Assembly (NCBI GenBank): GCA_003388505.1
Contig: QQVO01000001.1
Location: forward strand, 1 to 46,631
Source: Planctomycetota bacterium
GTDB taxonomy: Bacteria > Planctomycetota > Planctomycetia > Planctomycetales > Planctomycetaceae
Length of the DNA: 46,631 bases
Reading direction: 5' to 3'
The first letter of the stretch is position 1. Each line of letters opens with the position of its first letter. The position numbers were made by a program, and so were the translations under genes. This document shows, piece after piece, positions 1-9,056 of the stretch. The notes under the pieces are model-generated. The model did no database searches. It saw nothing but the letters and a program-made list of their open reading frames with translations, and was not told the origin of the DNA.

Positions 1-79
1 GGAAATTGTCGGGACGGTACGCTGGCTGATCAGCCTCGTCGCCCGGACTCCCGCGACGGCGGTCGTCGAGTTCGCTTAA
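1..79 (+). CDS. C-terminal tail of an upstream gene (partial)
   Basis: Reading from base 2 there are 25 sense codons followed by TAA at 77-79. The peptide is mixed hydrophobic and basic and ends in TAVVEFA. No other frame is as convincing, and the next gene starts about 290 bases later, so this is most simply the end of a gene whose body lies outside the window. Too little remains to name a family, and a chance open frame cannot be excluded. Confidence 0.4.
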   Translation, partial: EIVGTVRWLISLVARTPATAVVEFA

Positions 80-372
80 CCGGTCATTGCGGCCATCGAG
101 CACAAGCTCATCGCTCTTTGCGGGTTCGTGCGACCCCACTCAAGTCGCTGAACCTCCGCAGTGAATTGGGGGGATTGCCCCATCACGCTCTCCGCGGCCT
201 GGGGCGTGCTCCTAATCCATTCCAATGTCTTTCCCCCTGGGCTCGGCAAGACCGGCTCGAAAGGATGAAGCAGTGCGACCGCCAATCGACCGTGCGCTAC
301 AAAGCCGGTTTGACGGCGACACGACTCACTCCGAACGAATTCTCGTATTGATTGAAGTGAAAGGAGAAACAG

Positions 373-783
373 ATGTTATTCGTGGACGTTCTGTTTGCCC
401 TGCTGGTGGCGGTGCTGTTGTCGATGTTGTTTCTTCCGTTGGCGGCTCCGTATCGTGAGCGCGCCGGCGGATCTTCGGGCGCGTTGTTGTTCTTTTTTTT
501 AGTCCTGTTCTTCGCGACGTGGGCTGGCGGAGTCTGGCTCACGCCCGTTGGACCGGCCCTGTGGGGCGGTTACTGGCTGCCATTTGTACTGATCGGACTC
601 TTCGTCGCCCTCCTGCTGGCCGCTGCCGCCGAGCCGACGCGCCAGGACTACCTCCGGCGAAGGGCGACTCCCGTCGAGGAAACAGAAGCCGAAACGGCCG
701 CAGTGACATTCTTCGGTGTACTGTTTTGGATTCTGATGATCGGATTGGCGGTCGCAGTCATCGCACGCTATCTGTCCGGCTGA
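373..783 (+). CDS. small integral membrane protein, unknown function
   Basis: A protein of 136 residues with about four hydrophobic segments, near residues 3-25, 36-55, 62-87 and 110-133. The third and fourth are separated by a hydrophilic loop rich in Arg, Glu and Thr (about 88-109). The ATG is preceded by AAGGAGA at a good distance, which supports this start. No catalytic motif is visible. It stands alone on the plus strand and is convergent with the large ligase fusion that follows on the minus strand. Small multi-pass proteins of this kind are common and unassigned in planctomycete genomes; I do not recognise a family. The gene call is fairly sure, the function unknown. Confidence 0.75.
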   Translation: MLFVDVLFALLVAVLLSMLFLPLAAPYRERAGGSSGALLFFFLVLFFATWAGGVWLTPVGPALWGGYWLPFVLIGLFVALLLAAAAEPTRQDYLRRRATPVEETEAETAAVTFFGVLFWILMIGLAVAVIARYLSG

Positions 784-872
784 ACGGGCTCCAGCGATGC
801 TGAGCGTCATCATATTGGACCAACCCGGCCGGCGCCTCAGGCTGCGGAATCGGAGTGCGCTCTCGGCAGACG

Positions 873-3578
873 TCAGGTGTCTCCTTCCGCCGGTGTTCGC
901 TCGTTGGAATGGGGCGTCTGAAGTTCCACCAAGCGATCCCGCAGCTTCCCTGCGATCTGCTCGGGTCGCCGGTCTTCATCAGCGCCCCCGAGCAGTTCGC
1001 TTGCTTCGATGGGCGTTCCGAACGTAACCGTAATGCGGTGCAGCCGCGGCAATCGCCCGCCTCGGGGCAGAGCTGAGTGCGCTCCTTCGATCCACACGGG
1101 GATGACGACGGGATGGAAGCGCTCGATCAGCATTCCGATCCCGGACTGAAATTCCTGCAATTCTCCCGTGGGGGAACGCTCTCCCTCAGGAAACCAGACC
1201 AGATTCTTCCTGCGTTTCAGCAGAGCAGCGGCGAACGCCAGGCTTGAGAACGGTCCCCCGTCCGGATCGACCGGCACGACCTGAGCGTGCCGGCTGACGA
1301 AGCGCGTCACGACGTTGCCGAACGCAGCCCCGGTCCATCCCCCCCAGTAGAGATCGGCCAGTCGCTCGGGTGGCAGTGCCGCGCCGATCGCGAATGGATC
1401 AAGGTGGCTCACGTGGTTCGGCGCGAGGATGTACGGCCCGGTCTCCGGCAGGTGCTCGCGGCCAAGCGTCTGAACGCCGAACAGTGTCCGCATGAGTCTC
1501 CGGTTGATCGTGTATTGCGCGCGGGCCACGGCCTTGCCTTTCGATCCCAGCGGCTCGAGCCATCGCTTCTGTTCATCGCTGAGCACCTCTTCGGGCTGTT
1601 CCAGCGGATCGGCGTCGCCCGCACCGACGCTGCTCGAGGAGGCTTCCTCCAACAGATCGCGAACCGTTTCCATGCGGCCGATTGCTTCCTCCGTGAACTC
1701 GACGCCGACGCGATGCCGCAGTTCAAGCGTCAGGTTCAGCCATTCGAGTGAATCGATTCCCAGATCCAGTTCAAGAGCGGAGTCCGGGGTGAGGCGGCGA
1801 TCGGGGAATTTCTCTGTCAGCAATTCCCAAGCCCGCCCAGCGGGCGGCTGTTCGAGCAGGTTGCGATCATCCGGCGACATCTCGTCCGGCGCGATCGGCT
1901 GTTGCGAACTCTCCTCTCCGCCGGCCGACGACTGTTCGAAGCGATCGCCGAGTTTGTGACGCCGCAGTTTGCCCAACCGCGTGCGCGGCAGCGGATCGCG
2001 CGTGACGACGACCTCGCCTGGCCGCTGGTAAGACGGAAGCTCGTTCCCAATGCGCGAGATTTCTTCCTGGACGGTTTGCTGTAGATTATCGGCGTCCCGC
2101 GTGCCGACTTCGCCCGGCTCGGGAACGACAAGGGCTGCCAGACGGCCGCCTTGCTGCAGGATTCCGATTTCTCGGATCGCTGGACTTTTGGCGTAAGCCT
2201 CTTCGAGGCTGTCCGGCTGTATGTTCTCCCCCGCCTCCGTGACGATCATCGTCGACACGCGCCCGGTGACGTGCAGGCGTTTGCTTTCGTCGAAATAGCC
2301 GAGGTCCCCAGTGCGGAACCACCCGTCGTCGCTGAGAACCTCTCGCGTTTTCTCCGGCAGATTGTGATAGCCGTTAAACACTCCGGGCCCGCGGGCCAGT
2401 ATTTCGCCGTCACGGTTGTTCCGTCCATCACCGACGCCGTCTGAGTTGCCGATGCGCAATTCGACGTCTTTCACTGGCCGCCCGACCGTTCCGGGATGCA
2501 ACTCGCCGGGACGATCGATGGTCAACAGCGGCGATGTCTCGGTCAGGCCGTAACCGGTGGCGACCTGCCAGCCGAGCCCCTGCAGCTTCCGTGCGAGACC
2601 GGCGTCGAGGGCCGATCCTCCGGAAGTCAGCAGCCGCAGTCGTCGGCCGGTCTTTCGATGGATCGGCCCGAAAAACGTCTTCCCTGCCTTGGTCCCCAGG
2701 CGCCGCGTCAGCCGTTCGCTCATCGCAAGCAACAGGTTGAACGCCCGCTTCGCCAATCGGCCTCGCGACGCGACTTGCGACTCAATGCCCGAATAAAGCG
2801 CCTCATACAGGCGAGGCACGCCAATGACGACCGTCACATCGCCTTCGTTGAGAGCGCGGAGGACTTGGGGACCGGTCAACGAATACGGCAGGACGATTGG
2901 AAGCCCCAGCTTCAGCGGCGCGAGCAATCCCGCCGTGAACGGATAGACATGATGCAGCGGCAGCGGCAGCAACACACGGTCATCCTCGCGCGTGAGATCC
3001 GATTCCGTCAGCGTTCTAATCTGAAAGAGCAGATTGCGGTGGCTGAGTGGAACACCCTTTGGCGGACCAGTCGTCCCCGACGTATAGAACAGCACCGCCG
3101 GTTCATCGACGTCGACCTCGGGGAATTCGTTCCGTTCATCTGAGCAGACGGAGCGCCAGTCCTGTTCGACGCCTTCGTCATCGTCGAGCAACACCAGGCG
3201 GGGAGACCCTTCAAGGTCGACCCGTTCGATCCGCTCCTGGCGGTCCCTGGTTGTGAGGATCAACTCAGCGTGACTGTCCGAGAGCACATGCTGCAGAACC
3301 TCCTCGTTGAACTGGGCATCGACCGGGACGAGCGTCGCACCGGTGCGCAGGACGGCCAGACAGGCGAGGATCCATTCTGGACTCGGCGGCGCAACAATGG
3401 CGACGTAGCTGCCTGGTTTGACCCCACGTCCATGCAGCCCGTTCGCCAGACGCGCAGCGCTGTCGATCAAATCGCCCCGTTTCCAGGTGGAAGCGGTGTC
3501 GCGATTCAGCACCAGGATCGCACAGCCGTCAAGGGGGTGGCGGGAAAGCGACGGCAGAAGCTCCTGGAGAGTATTCAC
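873..3578 (-). CDS. acyl-CoA/ACP synthetase - acyl carrier - PlsC acyltransferase fusion
   Basis: A 901-residue three-part enzyme. Residues 1 to about 540 form an adenylate-forming fatty-acid ligase with the AMP-binding signature FYTSGTTGPPKG near 164-175 and the later motifs TGYGLTETSP and GWFRTGDLG. A phosphopantetheine carrier domain follows, with the attachment motif LGIDSLEW and the modified Ser near 610. The C-terminal third is a PlsC-type acyltransferase with NHVSHLDP (the HX4D motif, near 722-727) and FPEGERSPTG near 797. The order suggests activation of a fatty acid, loading on the internal carrier and transfer to a lysophospholipid or glycerol phosphate, as in Aas-type enzymes, which combine ligase and acyltransferase. 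The start is GTG with no strong ribosome-binding site, so the N-terminus is less certain. It probably acts at the inner membrane face. The exact acyl acceptor is inferred. Confidence 0.9.
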   Translation of the reverse strand: MNTLQELLPSLSRHPLDGCAILVLNRDTASTWKRGDLIDSAARLANGLHGRGVKPGSYVAIVAPPSPEWILACLAVLRTGATLVPVDAQFNEEVLQHVLSDSHAELILTTRDRQERIERVDLEGSPRLVLLDDDEGVEQDWRSVCSDERNEFPEVDVDEPAVLFYTSGTTGPPKGVPLSHRNLLFQIRTLTESDLTREDDRVLLPLPLHHVYPFTAGLLAPLKLGLPIVLPYSLTGPQVLRALNEGDVTVVIGVPRLYEALYSGIESQVASRGRLAKRAFNLLLAMSERLTRRLGTKAGKTFFGPIHRKTGRRLRLLTSGGSALDAGLARKLQGLGWQVATGYGLTETSPLLTIDRPGELHPGTVGRPVKDVELRIGNSDGVGDGRNNRDGEILARGPGVFNGYHNLPEKTREVLSDDGWFRTGDLGYFDESKRLHVTGRVSTMIVTEAGENIQPDSLEEAYAKSPAIREIGILQQGGRLAALVVPEPGEVGTRDADNLQQTVQEEISRIGNELPSYQRPGEVVVTRDPLPRTRLGKLRRHKLGDRFEQSSAGGEESSQQPIAPDEMSPDDRNLLEQPPAGRAWELLTEKFPDRRLTPDSALELDLGIDSLEWLNLTLELRHRVGVEFTEEAIGRMETVRDLLEEASSSSVGAGDADPLEQPEEVLSDEQKRWLEPLGSKGKAVARAQYTINRRLMRTLFGVQTLGREHLPETGPYILAPNHVSHLDPFAIGAALPPERLADLYWGGWTGAAFGNVVTRFVSRHAQVVPVDPDGGPFSSLAFAAALLKRRKNLVWFPEGERSPTGELQEFQSGIGMLIERFHPVVIPVWIEGAHSALPRGGRLPRLHRITVTFGTPIEASELLGGADEDRRPEQIAGKLRDRLVELQTPHSNERTPAEGDT

Positions 3579-3751
3579 GGAACGTTGTCAGCGTTGAGTT
3601 CCAGCCGGGGGGATGATCCGCGCGGAACGCGCCCAACCGGAAGTGCAGATTATCCCGACTCCGTGCAGTCTCGATTCCTGCTGCTCCTGATCTGGCCATG
3701 GGCGATTCCCTGAAAATGAAACCTGCTTGTGATCCAGTCGCTTCCGCCGGA

Positions 3752-4009
3752 TCATCGTGACTCCTGCTGTTTCGAATTCGACGCGTTGGTCCGCACCTTG
3801 ATGAACACGTCGATTTGCTGACCGACGTACAGATCGGGATTGCTTTCGCGCGGTTCGACGGCGTAGATAACCTGCAGGACACGGCTGTCGACTCGCTCGG
3901 TATTGCGGCCTGTCAGAGATTGTTTGGGGATCACGTACGGCTCGACGCGCACGAACTGGAGAGGGAATTTCAGCTCGGACCAGCCTTTAAAGAAAATTGC
4001 TCTACCATG
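3752..4009 (-). pseudogene. remnant C-terminus of an HlyD/RND efflux adaptor
   Basis: About 85 residues read like the last part of a periplasmic efflux adaptor (membrane fusion protein): FPLQFVRVEPYVIPK, then SLTGRNTERVDSRVLQVIY, then LYVGQQIDVFI, ending at a stop. Full adaptors of this family have several hundred residues with a coiled-coil hairpin and a lipoyl domain. None of that is seen upstream, where the same frame runs to 4405 as unconvincing sequence. No start codon or ribosome-binding site fits the fragment. It is best read as the surviving end of a deleted adaptor gene. No RND inner-membrane partner is adjacent; the MMPL protein at 16-18.5 kb belongs to a different RND subgroup. Confidence 0.7.
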
Positions 4010-4551
4010 TGTCCGCGTCGAACGGTGTTCAGACCGTCGAGGGCGAGAATCCGCGAGACAGATCGCCAACACTGACTTGTTAGGCGCAATAGCGTCCATC
4101 TCTCCCCCGTTCTTAACCGACATTCTGAATGAATGCGTTGCTGCGAATTGGGTTGAGCCCGCAGCGCCCCGCCTTGGGGCGAGCCCTGATGACATCCATG
4201 GCAATTCAACCGACCCGGGCCGCAGCAGCGGCGTGATAGCCTCCATTGTGAGAACCATCCGGTGCCGACAGAGTCGCGACATGGCGAACAACAACGCTTC
4301 GGGGAAGTCTACGGTGACAGAATGTCGACGCCGACCGATATTCAGAACGCGTGCCGCCAAGAGAGAGGAAGGTTCGTCGCCATCCGTCCGGAGGCGTCGG
4401 GACACGACAAGTCAAATGCAAATGAAAGACAGGCGAATCCCACCATGACCTCCCGCTTGGAGGTGTTGTTCGGGCGAGCGCTGCGACAAAGGGGCTGAGT
4501 GGATCACGTTGGAAGAAACGCTGATGATTTGCCGAGTTGACGGAGCATGTG
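4010..4551. other. intergenic region before citrate synthase
   Basis: About 540 bases separate the adaptor remnant from citrate synthase. Several overlapping frames are open on both strands but none has a convincing start or recognisable protein. The stretch may hold decayed remains of the rest of the adaptor gene and the citrate synthase promoter, which I cannot place. Confidence 0.4.
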
Positions 4552-5838
4552 ATGACTGACGAACAATTGACAGTCACTGACCAACGGACGGGGCGGACGC
4601 ACGAGTTGCCCATCGAAGCCGGCACCATTCCCGCGCCGCAACTCCGCGAGGTCAAGACTGGCGACGACGACTTCGGCCTGATGAGTTACGACCCGTCGTT
4701 CAAGAACACGGCCTCAACACGCAGCGCCATTACGTTCATCGATGGCGACAACGGTGTGCTCCGCTATCGCGGATATCCGATCGAACAGCTTGCGGAGGAG
4801 GGAACGTTTCTCGAAACCGCGTATCTGCTCCTCTTCGGCGAGCTTCCGGACTCCGGCGAACTTGACGATTGGCGCATGTCGGTAACTCAGCAGATGCCCG
4901 TGCCGGGGACCATCGAGCAACTCATGAAGTCGTTTCGCGACGACGCCGACCCGATGGGTATGTTCATCAGCGCCATAGCCGCACTTTCCACGCTGTATCC
5001 GAAAGCGGGCGACGTTCGTGACAGCAAGGCCCGGCTTCTTCAAATCCGGCGACTAATTGCCCAAGCGGCGACGATTGCAGCATTGGTCTACCGGCGGCAT
5101 CACCGATTGCCGTACGTTGCCCCCGACGAGGAACTGAGTTACGCCGGCAACGTGCTGAGGATGATGTTTAAGAAACCCGGCGAGCCCTATCGGCCCGAAC
5201 CGGTCCTCGAACGCACGCTCGACATGCTGTTGGTTCTGCATGCGGACCACGAACAGAATTGCAGCGCCACGACGATGCGGGGGATCGGCTCGTCACTCGC
5301 GGACCCCTATTCGGCCGTGGCCGGCGCAGCGGCCGCCCTGTCCGGCCCCCTGCATGGCGGCGCCAACCAGGCCGTCATGGAGATGCTCGAGGAGATTGGC
5401 GAAACTTCGCGCGTCCCGGAGTTCATCGGACAGGTTAAGGCGGGCGAAGGTCGGCTGATGGGCTTCGGGCATCGCGTGTACAGGAACTACGATCCGCGCG
5501 CAAAGATTGTCAAACAGGTTGTCGACGATGTCTTCGCAGTCACGGGCCGAAACCGACTCATTGATGTCGCGTTGGAACTGGAAAAAGTCGCGTTAGAGGA
5601 CGACTACTTCGTCGAGCGTCGTCTGTACCCCAACGTCGACTTCTATTCAGGCATCATTTACCAGGCAATCGGTTTCCCCACCAACATGTTCCCCGTGCTT
5701 TTTGCCGTCGCCCGCACGGCCGGGTGGCTCGCGCAATGGGTCGAGATGCTGGAAGACCCTGAGCAGAAGATCGCCCGTCCCCGGCAAATCTACATCGGAC
5801 CGGAAGAACGCGAATACGTTGCACTCAACGAGCGATAG
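4552..5838 (+). CDS. gltA: citrate synthase
   Basis: Condenses acetyl-CoA with oxaloacetate to citrate at the entry of the TCA cycle, in the cytoplasm. The protein has about 428 residues, the usual length of bacterial type II enzymes. The catalytic set is present: His in GPLHGGANQAV near 268, His in GFGHRVYRNYDPR near 307 and Asp in YPNVDFYSGI near 363, close to E. coli His264, His305 and Asp362. The conserved LHADHEQNCS block is also present. The reading frame is open back to a TTG at 4537, but ATG at 4552 is chosen because GGAG lies six bases before it. pfkB follows after about 105 bases on the same strand, so the two may be co-transcribed. A methylcitrate synthase is a close alternative but nothing around points to propionate metabolism. 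Confidence 0.93.
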   Translation: MTDEQLTVTDQRTGRTHELPIEAGTIPAPQLREVKTGDDDFGLMSYDPSFKNTASTRSAITFIDGDNGVLRYRGYPIEQLAEEGTFLETAYLLLFGELPDSGELDDWRMSVTQQMPVPGTIEQLMKSFRDDADPMGMFISAIAALSTLYPKAGDVRDSKARLLQIRRLIAQAATIAALVYRRHHRLPYVAPDEELSYAGNVLRMMFKKPGEPYRPEPVLERTLDMLLVLHADHEQNCSATTMRGIGSSLADPYSAVAGAAAALSGPLHGGANQAVMEMLEEIGETSRVPEFIGQVKAGEGRLMGFGHRVYRNYDPRAKIVKQVVDDVFAVTGRNRLIDVALELEKVALEDDYFVERRLYPNVDFYSGIIYQAIGFPTNMFPVLFAVARTAGWLAQWVEMLEDPEQKIARPRQIYIGPEEREYVALNER

Positions 5839-5943
5839 AAGCCAGGCAGTCGCTGCAGGAGGCGAAGTCGCTGCCAGTCGAAGCGAATACGATTGCGGAA
5901 AGACGACAGCCACAGCCCATTCCTCGGAGTTCCAATCGAACGG

Positions 5944-6861
5944 ATGTGCGACATCCTCACGCTGACAATGAATCCCGCTGTGGACGCAACGTTTCGCATC
6001 GACCACGTGTCCTCCGGCCGGAAGCTGCGCTGCGACCGCCCGCGCTACGAACCGGGCGGCGGGGGCGTGAACGTTTCGCGTACGATTCGGGAACTCGGCG
6101 GCGAGTCGCTGGCAATCTGGACATGCGGCGGGACGACGGGTGATTTGTATCGAACGCTGCTTGATGAAGCCGGTTTGAATCACAAGCCGGTCGCGGTCCA
6201 GGAATGGACGCGGCAGAACGTGATTGTCACGGAAGAAGCGACGAACGAGCAGTATCGCTTCTGTTTGCCCGGACCGGAACTGAGCGGGGACGAAATCGAA
6301 TGCTGCCTGGAAGCTCTGAAGAACGTGAAGGGGGTTCGATTCGCGGTTTTCAGCGGCAGCCTTCCAACGGGTCTGGAGCCGGATTTCTACGCTCGGGCCG
6401 CGCGCGCCGTGGGACCGGAGGCGCGCGTGATCGTTGACGCCGCCAATACCGTGCTGCGGGAGGCAGTGACGAGCGGCGTGTATGGTATCAAACCGAACGT
6501 GGATGAGTTGGGCCAACTCGTCGATCATGAACTGGATGGCGAGCACGTTGCCGATGCGGGTCGGCAGTTGCTCGATGAAACGGAACTCGAAATCGTGCTG
6601 GTCTCCTGCGGTTCTGATGGCGCCGTGCTCGTCACTCGCGACGAGTCGCACGAACTGCCGGCTCCGACCGTCTCCCCTCGCAGTCGCGTTGGAGCGGGGG
6701 ACAGCATGGTGGGCGCGTTCGTGTGGCGTCTGAACGCCGGAGACGCTCCGCTCACGGCGGCGCGCTACGGAGTCGCCGCGGGAGCGGCTGCCGTCGTGAC
6801 GCCGGGAACGGAACTCTGCAACCGCGAGGATGTCGAGCGGCTGTTCGAGCGGGTCGCTTGA
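5944..6861 (+). CDS. pfkB: 6-phosphofructokinase, PfkB family
   Basis: Phosphorylates fructose 6-phosphate in glycolysis; a ribokinase-fold enzyme of 305 residues. It follows the E. coli Pfk-2 pattern closely: an LTMNPAVDATF start, FEPGGGG-type substrate loop here as YEPGGGGVNVSRTI, WTRQN and EQYRF in the lid region, VFSGSLPTG, KPNVDELG, and the anion-hole/base motif VGAGDSMVGAF with catalytic Asp near 253. ATG at 5944 is preferred over an upstream TTG at 5893 because the family homology begins at residue 2; the ribosome-binding site is weak. The next gene starts 31 bases downstream. In Mycobacterium the pfkB of the DosR regulon is induced in hypoxia, which fits the stress genes in this window. 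A 1-phosphofructokinase or tagatose-phosphate role is less likely. Confidence 0.9.
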   Translation: MCDILTLTMNPAVDATFRIDHVSSGRKLRCDRPRYEPGGGGVNVSRTIRELGGESLAIWTCGGTTGDLYRTLLDEAGLNHKPVAVQEWTRQNVIVTEEATNEQYRFCLPGPELSGDEIECCLEALKNVKGVRFAVFSGSLPTGLEPDFYARAARAVGPEARVIVDAANTVLREAVTSGVYGIKPNVDELGQLVDHELDGEHVADAGRQLLDETELEIVLVSCGSDGAVLVTRDESHELPAPTVSPRSRVGAGDSMVGAFVWRLNAGDAPLTAARYGVAAGAAAVVTPGTELCNREDVERLFERVA

Positions 6862-6892
6862 GAACCAGCAATCTTGACTTCTGAATGACTTG

Positions 6893-7833
6893 ATGCAGGC
6901 AATCACATATCGAGATTACGGCGAACCGTCGGTGCTGGAAGTCGCCGAGCGACCACGTCCCGAACCGGCGCGGCACGAGGTCCTGATCCGGGTGATAGCC
7001 GCCGGCGTGAACCCGGTCGACGCGCAGCTGCGCAGCGGCGAACTGAAGGGGTTCCTGCCGGGCGGGTTTCCACGCATTCCGGGATACGACATCGCCGGAG
7101 TGGTGGAGTCGGTAGGGAGGGACTCACCCTTCACGGTGGCTGACCGTGTGGCGGCGTTTCTTGACCACTTCTACGCGGGGGCCTACGCCGAGTTTGCCGC
7201 CTGCGGCCGAAACTGCATCGTGCCGATTCCGGATGGAATCTCCTTTGACGAAACGGCCGCAATTCCCCTGGCCGGTTCAACGGCCTCCAGTCACTCCGCA
7301 ACAACGCACACCTGACATCGGGACAACGCCTGCTGATTGTTGGAGCAACCGGCGGGGTGGGGGCATTCGCCGTGCAGATCGCAAAAGCCTGCGGCGCGAC
7401 CGTGACGGGCGTCGGCAGCGGCAAGCACCGAGACTTCGCGATATCGATCGGAGCGAGTGAGTTCATCAACTATGAACAGCAGGACTTTGCGGAACTGGAT
7501 CAGAGGTGGGATGTCGTGTTCGATGCGGCCGGCAAGAGTTCGTACGGCGAGGCGAAGCATGTTCTGAAAAGCGGCGGCAGCTACGTGTCGACGGAGCCGA
7601 GCCTACGCGGCCTGTTCATGCCCCTGGCGACATTGCCGCTGGAAAGGCGCGGCAAAGTCATGTTGGCGCGGCCGCGTGGGGACGATCTGCGGGAGTTGAT
7701 GCAGCTCTACGCCGCCGAAAATCTGCATGCGTGTGTGGAGCGAGTGTTTCCCCTGGAGGAGGCGGCCGAGGCGCACCGCTGGATCGAAGCCCAGGGCTTC
7801 TGTGGAAAGCTGGTGTTGAAAGTCGGGTCCTGA
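6893..7833 (+). pseudogene. NADPH:quinone oxidoreductase / zinc-type dehydrogenase, frameshifted
   Basis: Two reading frames together make one medium-chain dehydrogenase/reductase of quinone-oxidoreductase type. The first, from ATG 6893, carries the GroES-like half (ITYRDYGEPSVLEV, VNPVDAQLRSGELKG, GYDIAGVVESVG) and stops at 7313-7315. The second, readable from about 7286, carries the Rossmann half with LLIVGATGGVGAFAVQIAK and runs to 7833. The switch falls near 7283-7286, where losing one C from an expected ACGGCCCTCCAG explains the break. The combined length, about 313 residues, is normal for the family. It is either a recent frameshift or a sequencing error. It follows pfkB by 31 bases. 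The active protein would reduce quinones or enones with NADPH. Confidence 0.82.
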
Positions 7834-7896
7834 CGGCGCCCTCCGTATCCGTTCTTGGGCCGGGCGACCGGGGACCGAACTAGATCCGATTGAGGC

Positions 7897-8604
7897 CTAT
7901 TCACTGTCGTCGAGTGCGAAGACCATATCGACGGTCGCACGAAGCTCCTGCTCTCCAGTGGCAATCGGCACGCTCGCATCGGCCGCCTTGCGAGCAGCGA
8001 GCCGCTGAGGCTGCGGGGTCCGAACGGTCTGCTCGCTGATCGTGAGGACCTTGCCGAGCGCGACTCCCGCCGACTGGGCGTACAACTCGGCCCGGCTGTG
8101 GGCGTCGGCGACGGCGCGCTTCCGCGCCTCGTTCAGTAAGCCGGTCGGGTCGTTGATCCCGAAGCTGATCCCGGACAGTTCGTTGCTTCCGGCGGCGACC
8201 AGCGCGTCCAGAATCTTGCCTAGCTTCGGGAGATCGTGGACGTCGACCCGCAACTGGTTCGTGACTCGGTAGCCAACAACTTCCGGCTGCCGCCGCCCCT
8301 GATCGTCGTGTTTGTACTGCGGACTGACATTGAAATTCGATGTCTGGATATTTTTCGGCGCGATGCCCTGCTCTTCGAGCACGCTCATGATCTCATCCAT
8401 CGCGTCGTTGTTCGACGTCAGCGCTTCACTGGCCTTCGCAGACTGCGTCACGACGCCGGCGCGGATCGTCGCCATGTCCGGCGGCGCGGTCGCCCGGCCT
8501 TCACCAGTGACGCTGATGGTGCGCTGGGTCTCTGCAGCGAAGCCATTGGCGACGAGAATGGCGGCGTTGGCGAGAATGATTGCGGCGGACATGAGGCGGT
8601 GCAT
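7897..8604 (-). CDS. exported SIMPL (DUF541) domain protein
   Basis: A 235-residue protein with a signal peptide (hydrophobic to about 23, with ANGFAAE around the cut) followed by the SIMPL/DUF541 fold: ISVTGEGRATAPPDMA, then VTQSAKASEAL, NIQTSNFNVSPQY, VGYRVTNQLRV, LLNEARKRAVADAHSRAELYA and a C-terminal beta strand. Family members are periplasmic or outer-membrane associated and have been linked to oxidative stress protection and to signalling scaffolds; the molecular role is not settled. ATG 8604 is chosen over the longer frame because AAGGACC precedes it and the signal peptide begins there. The gene is divergent from the BON protein across a 450-base gap, and convergent with the oxidoreductase. 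Confidence 0.85.
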   Translation of the reverse strand: MHRLMSAAIILANAAILVANGFAAETQRTISVTGEGRATAPPDMATIRAGVVTQSAKASEALTSNNDAMDEIMSVLEEQGIAPKNIQTSNFNVSPQYKHDDQGRRQPEVVGYRVTNQLRVDVHDLPKLGKILDALVAAGSNELSGISFGINDPTGLLNEARKRAVADAHSRAELYAQSAGVALGKVLTISEQTVRTPQPQRLAARKAADASVPIATGEQELRATVDMVFALDDSE

Positions 8605-9056
8605 GGGATGGTCCTTCTGAATGGTGGGCGCGTGATCGAGACCAGGGGAATCAAGGGAGGCCTTGGAAGGCACGACGCAGGTGCAGGCAAAAATTGCGGA
8701 ACATCCGTAGGGCTCCACGATTGTGCAGCGTCCACTGCGTGAACTCTATGGGGGCGATCGTAATCTGCGCATCGGGAGAACTCCGGATACGGTGCACAGC
8801 ATGAGCTGATCCCGCTTGCCGGGTAGTAATTTCCAGTAGGTGGCCGTGGAGGAGTCCCCTTCACCCGGCTCGGGGCGTCCAACATGGTGAACAACTGTTA
8901 AGCGAGGAATGTCCCCAGCTCAATTGGGGACGAGTCCCATAGTAGAGGAACAGCAACTTTTTAATCTCAACCATTAACGATGCGAACCAGAACAATTTGT
9001 TGTGCGCGATGGAGGCACGTTTTACTTCGAGCAGGAACCGGAAGGAGGATTCAACA
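8605..9056. other. divergent intergenic region between the SIMPL and BON genes
   Basis: About 450 bases without a credible gene. It must hold promoters for two exported proteins transcribed in opposite directions. A 33-base GC-rich segment at 8848-8880 resembles one at 16091-16123. I cannot place promoter boxes with confidence. Confidence 0.45.
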
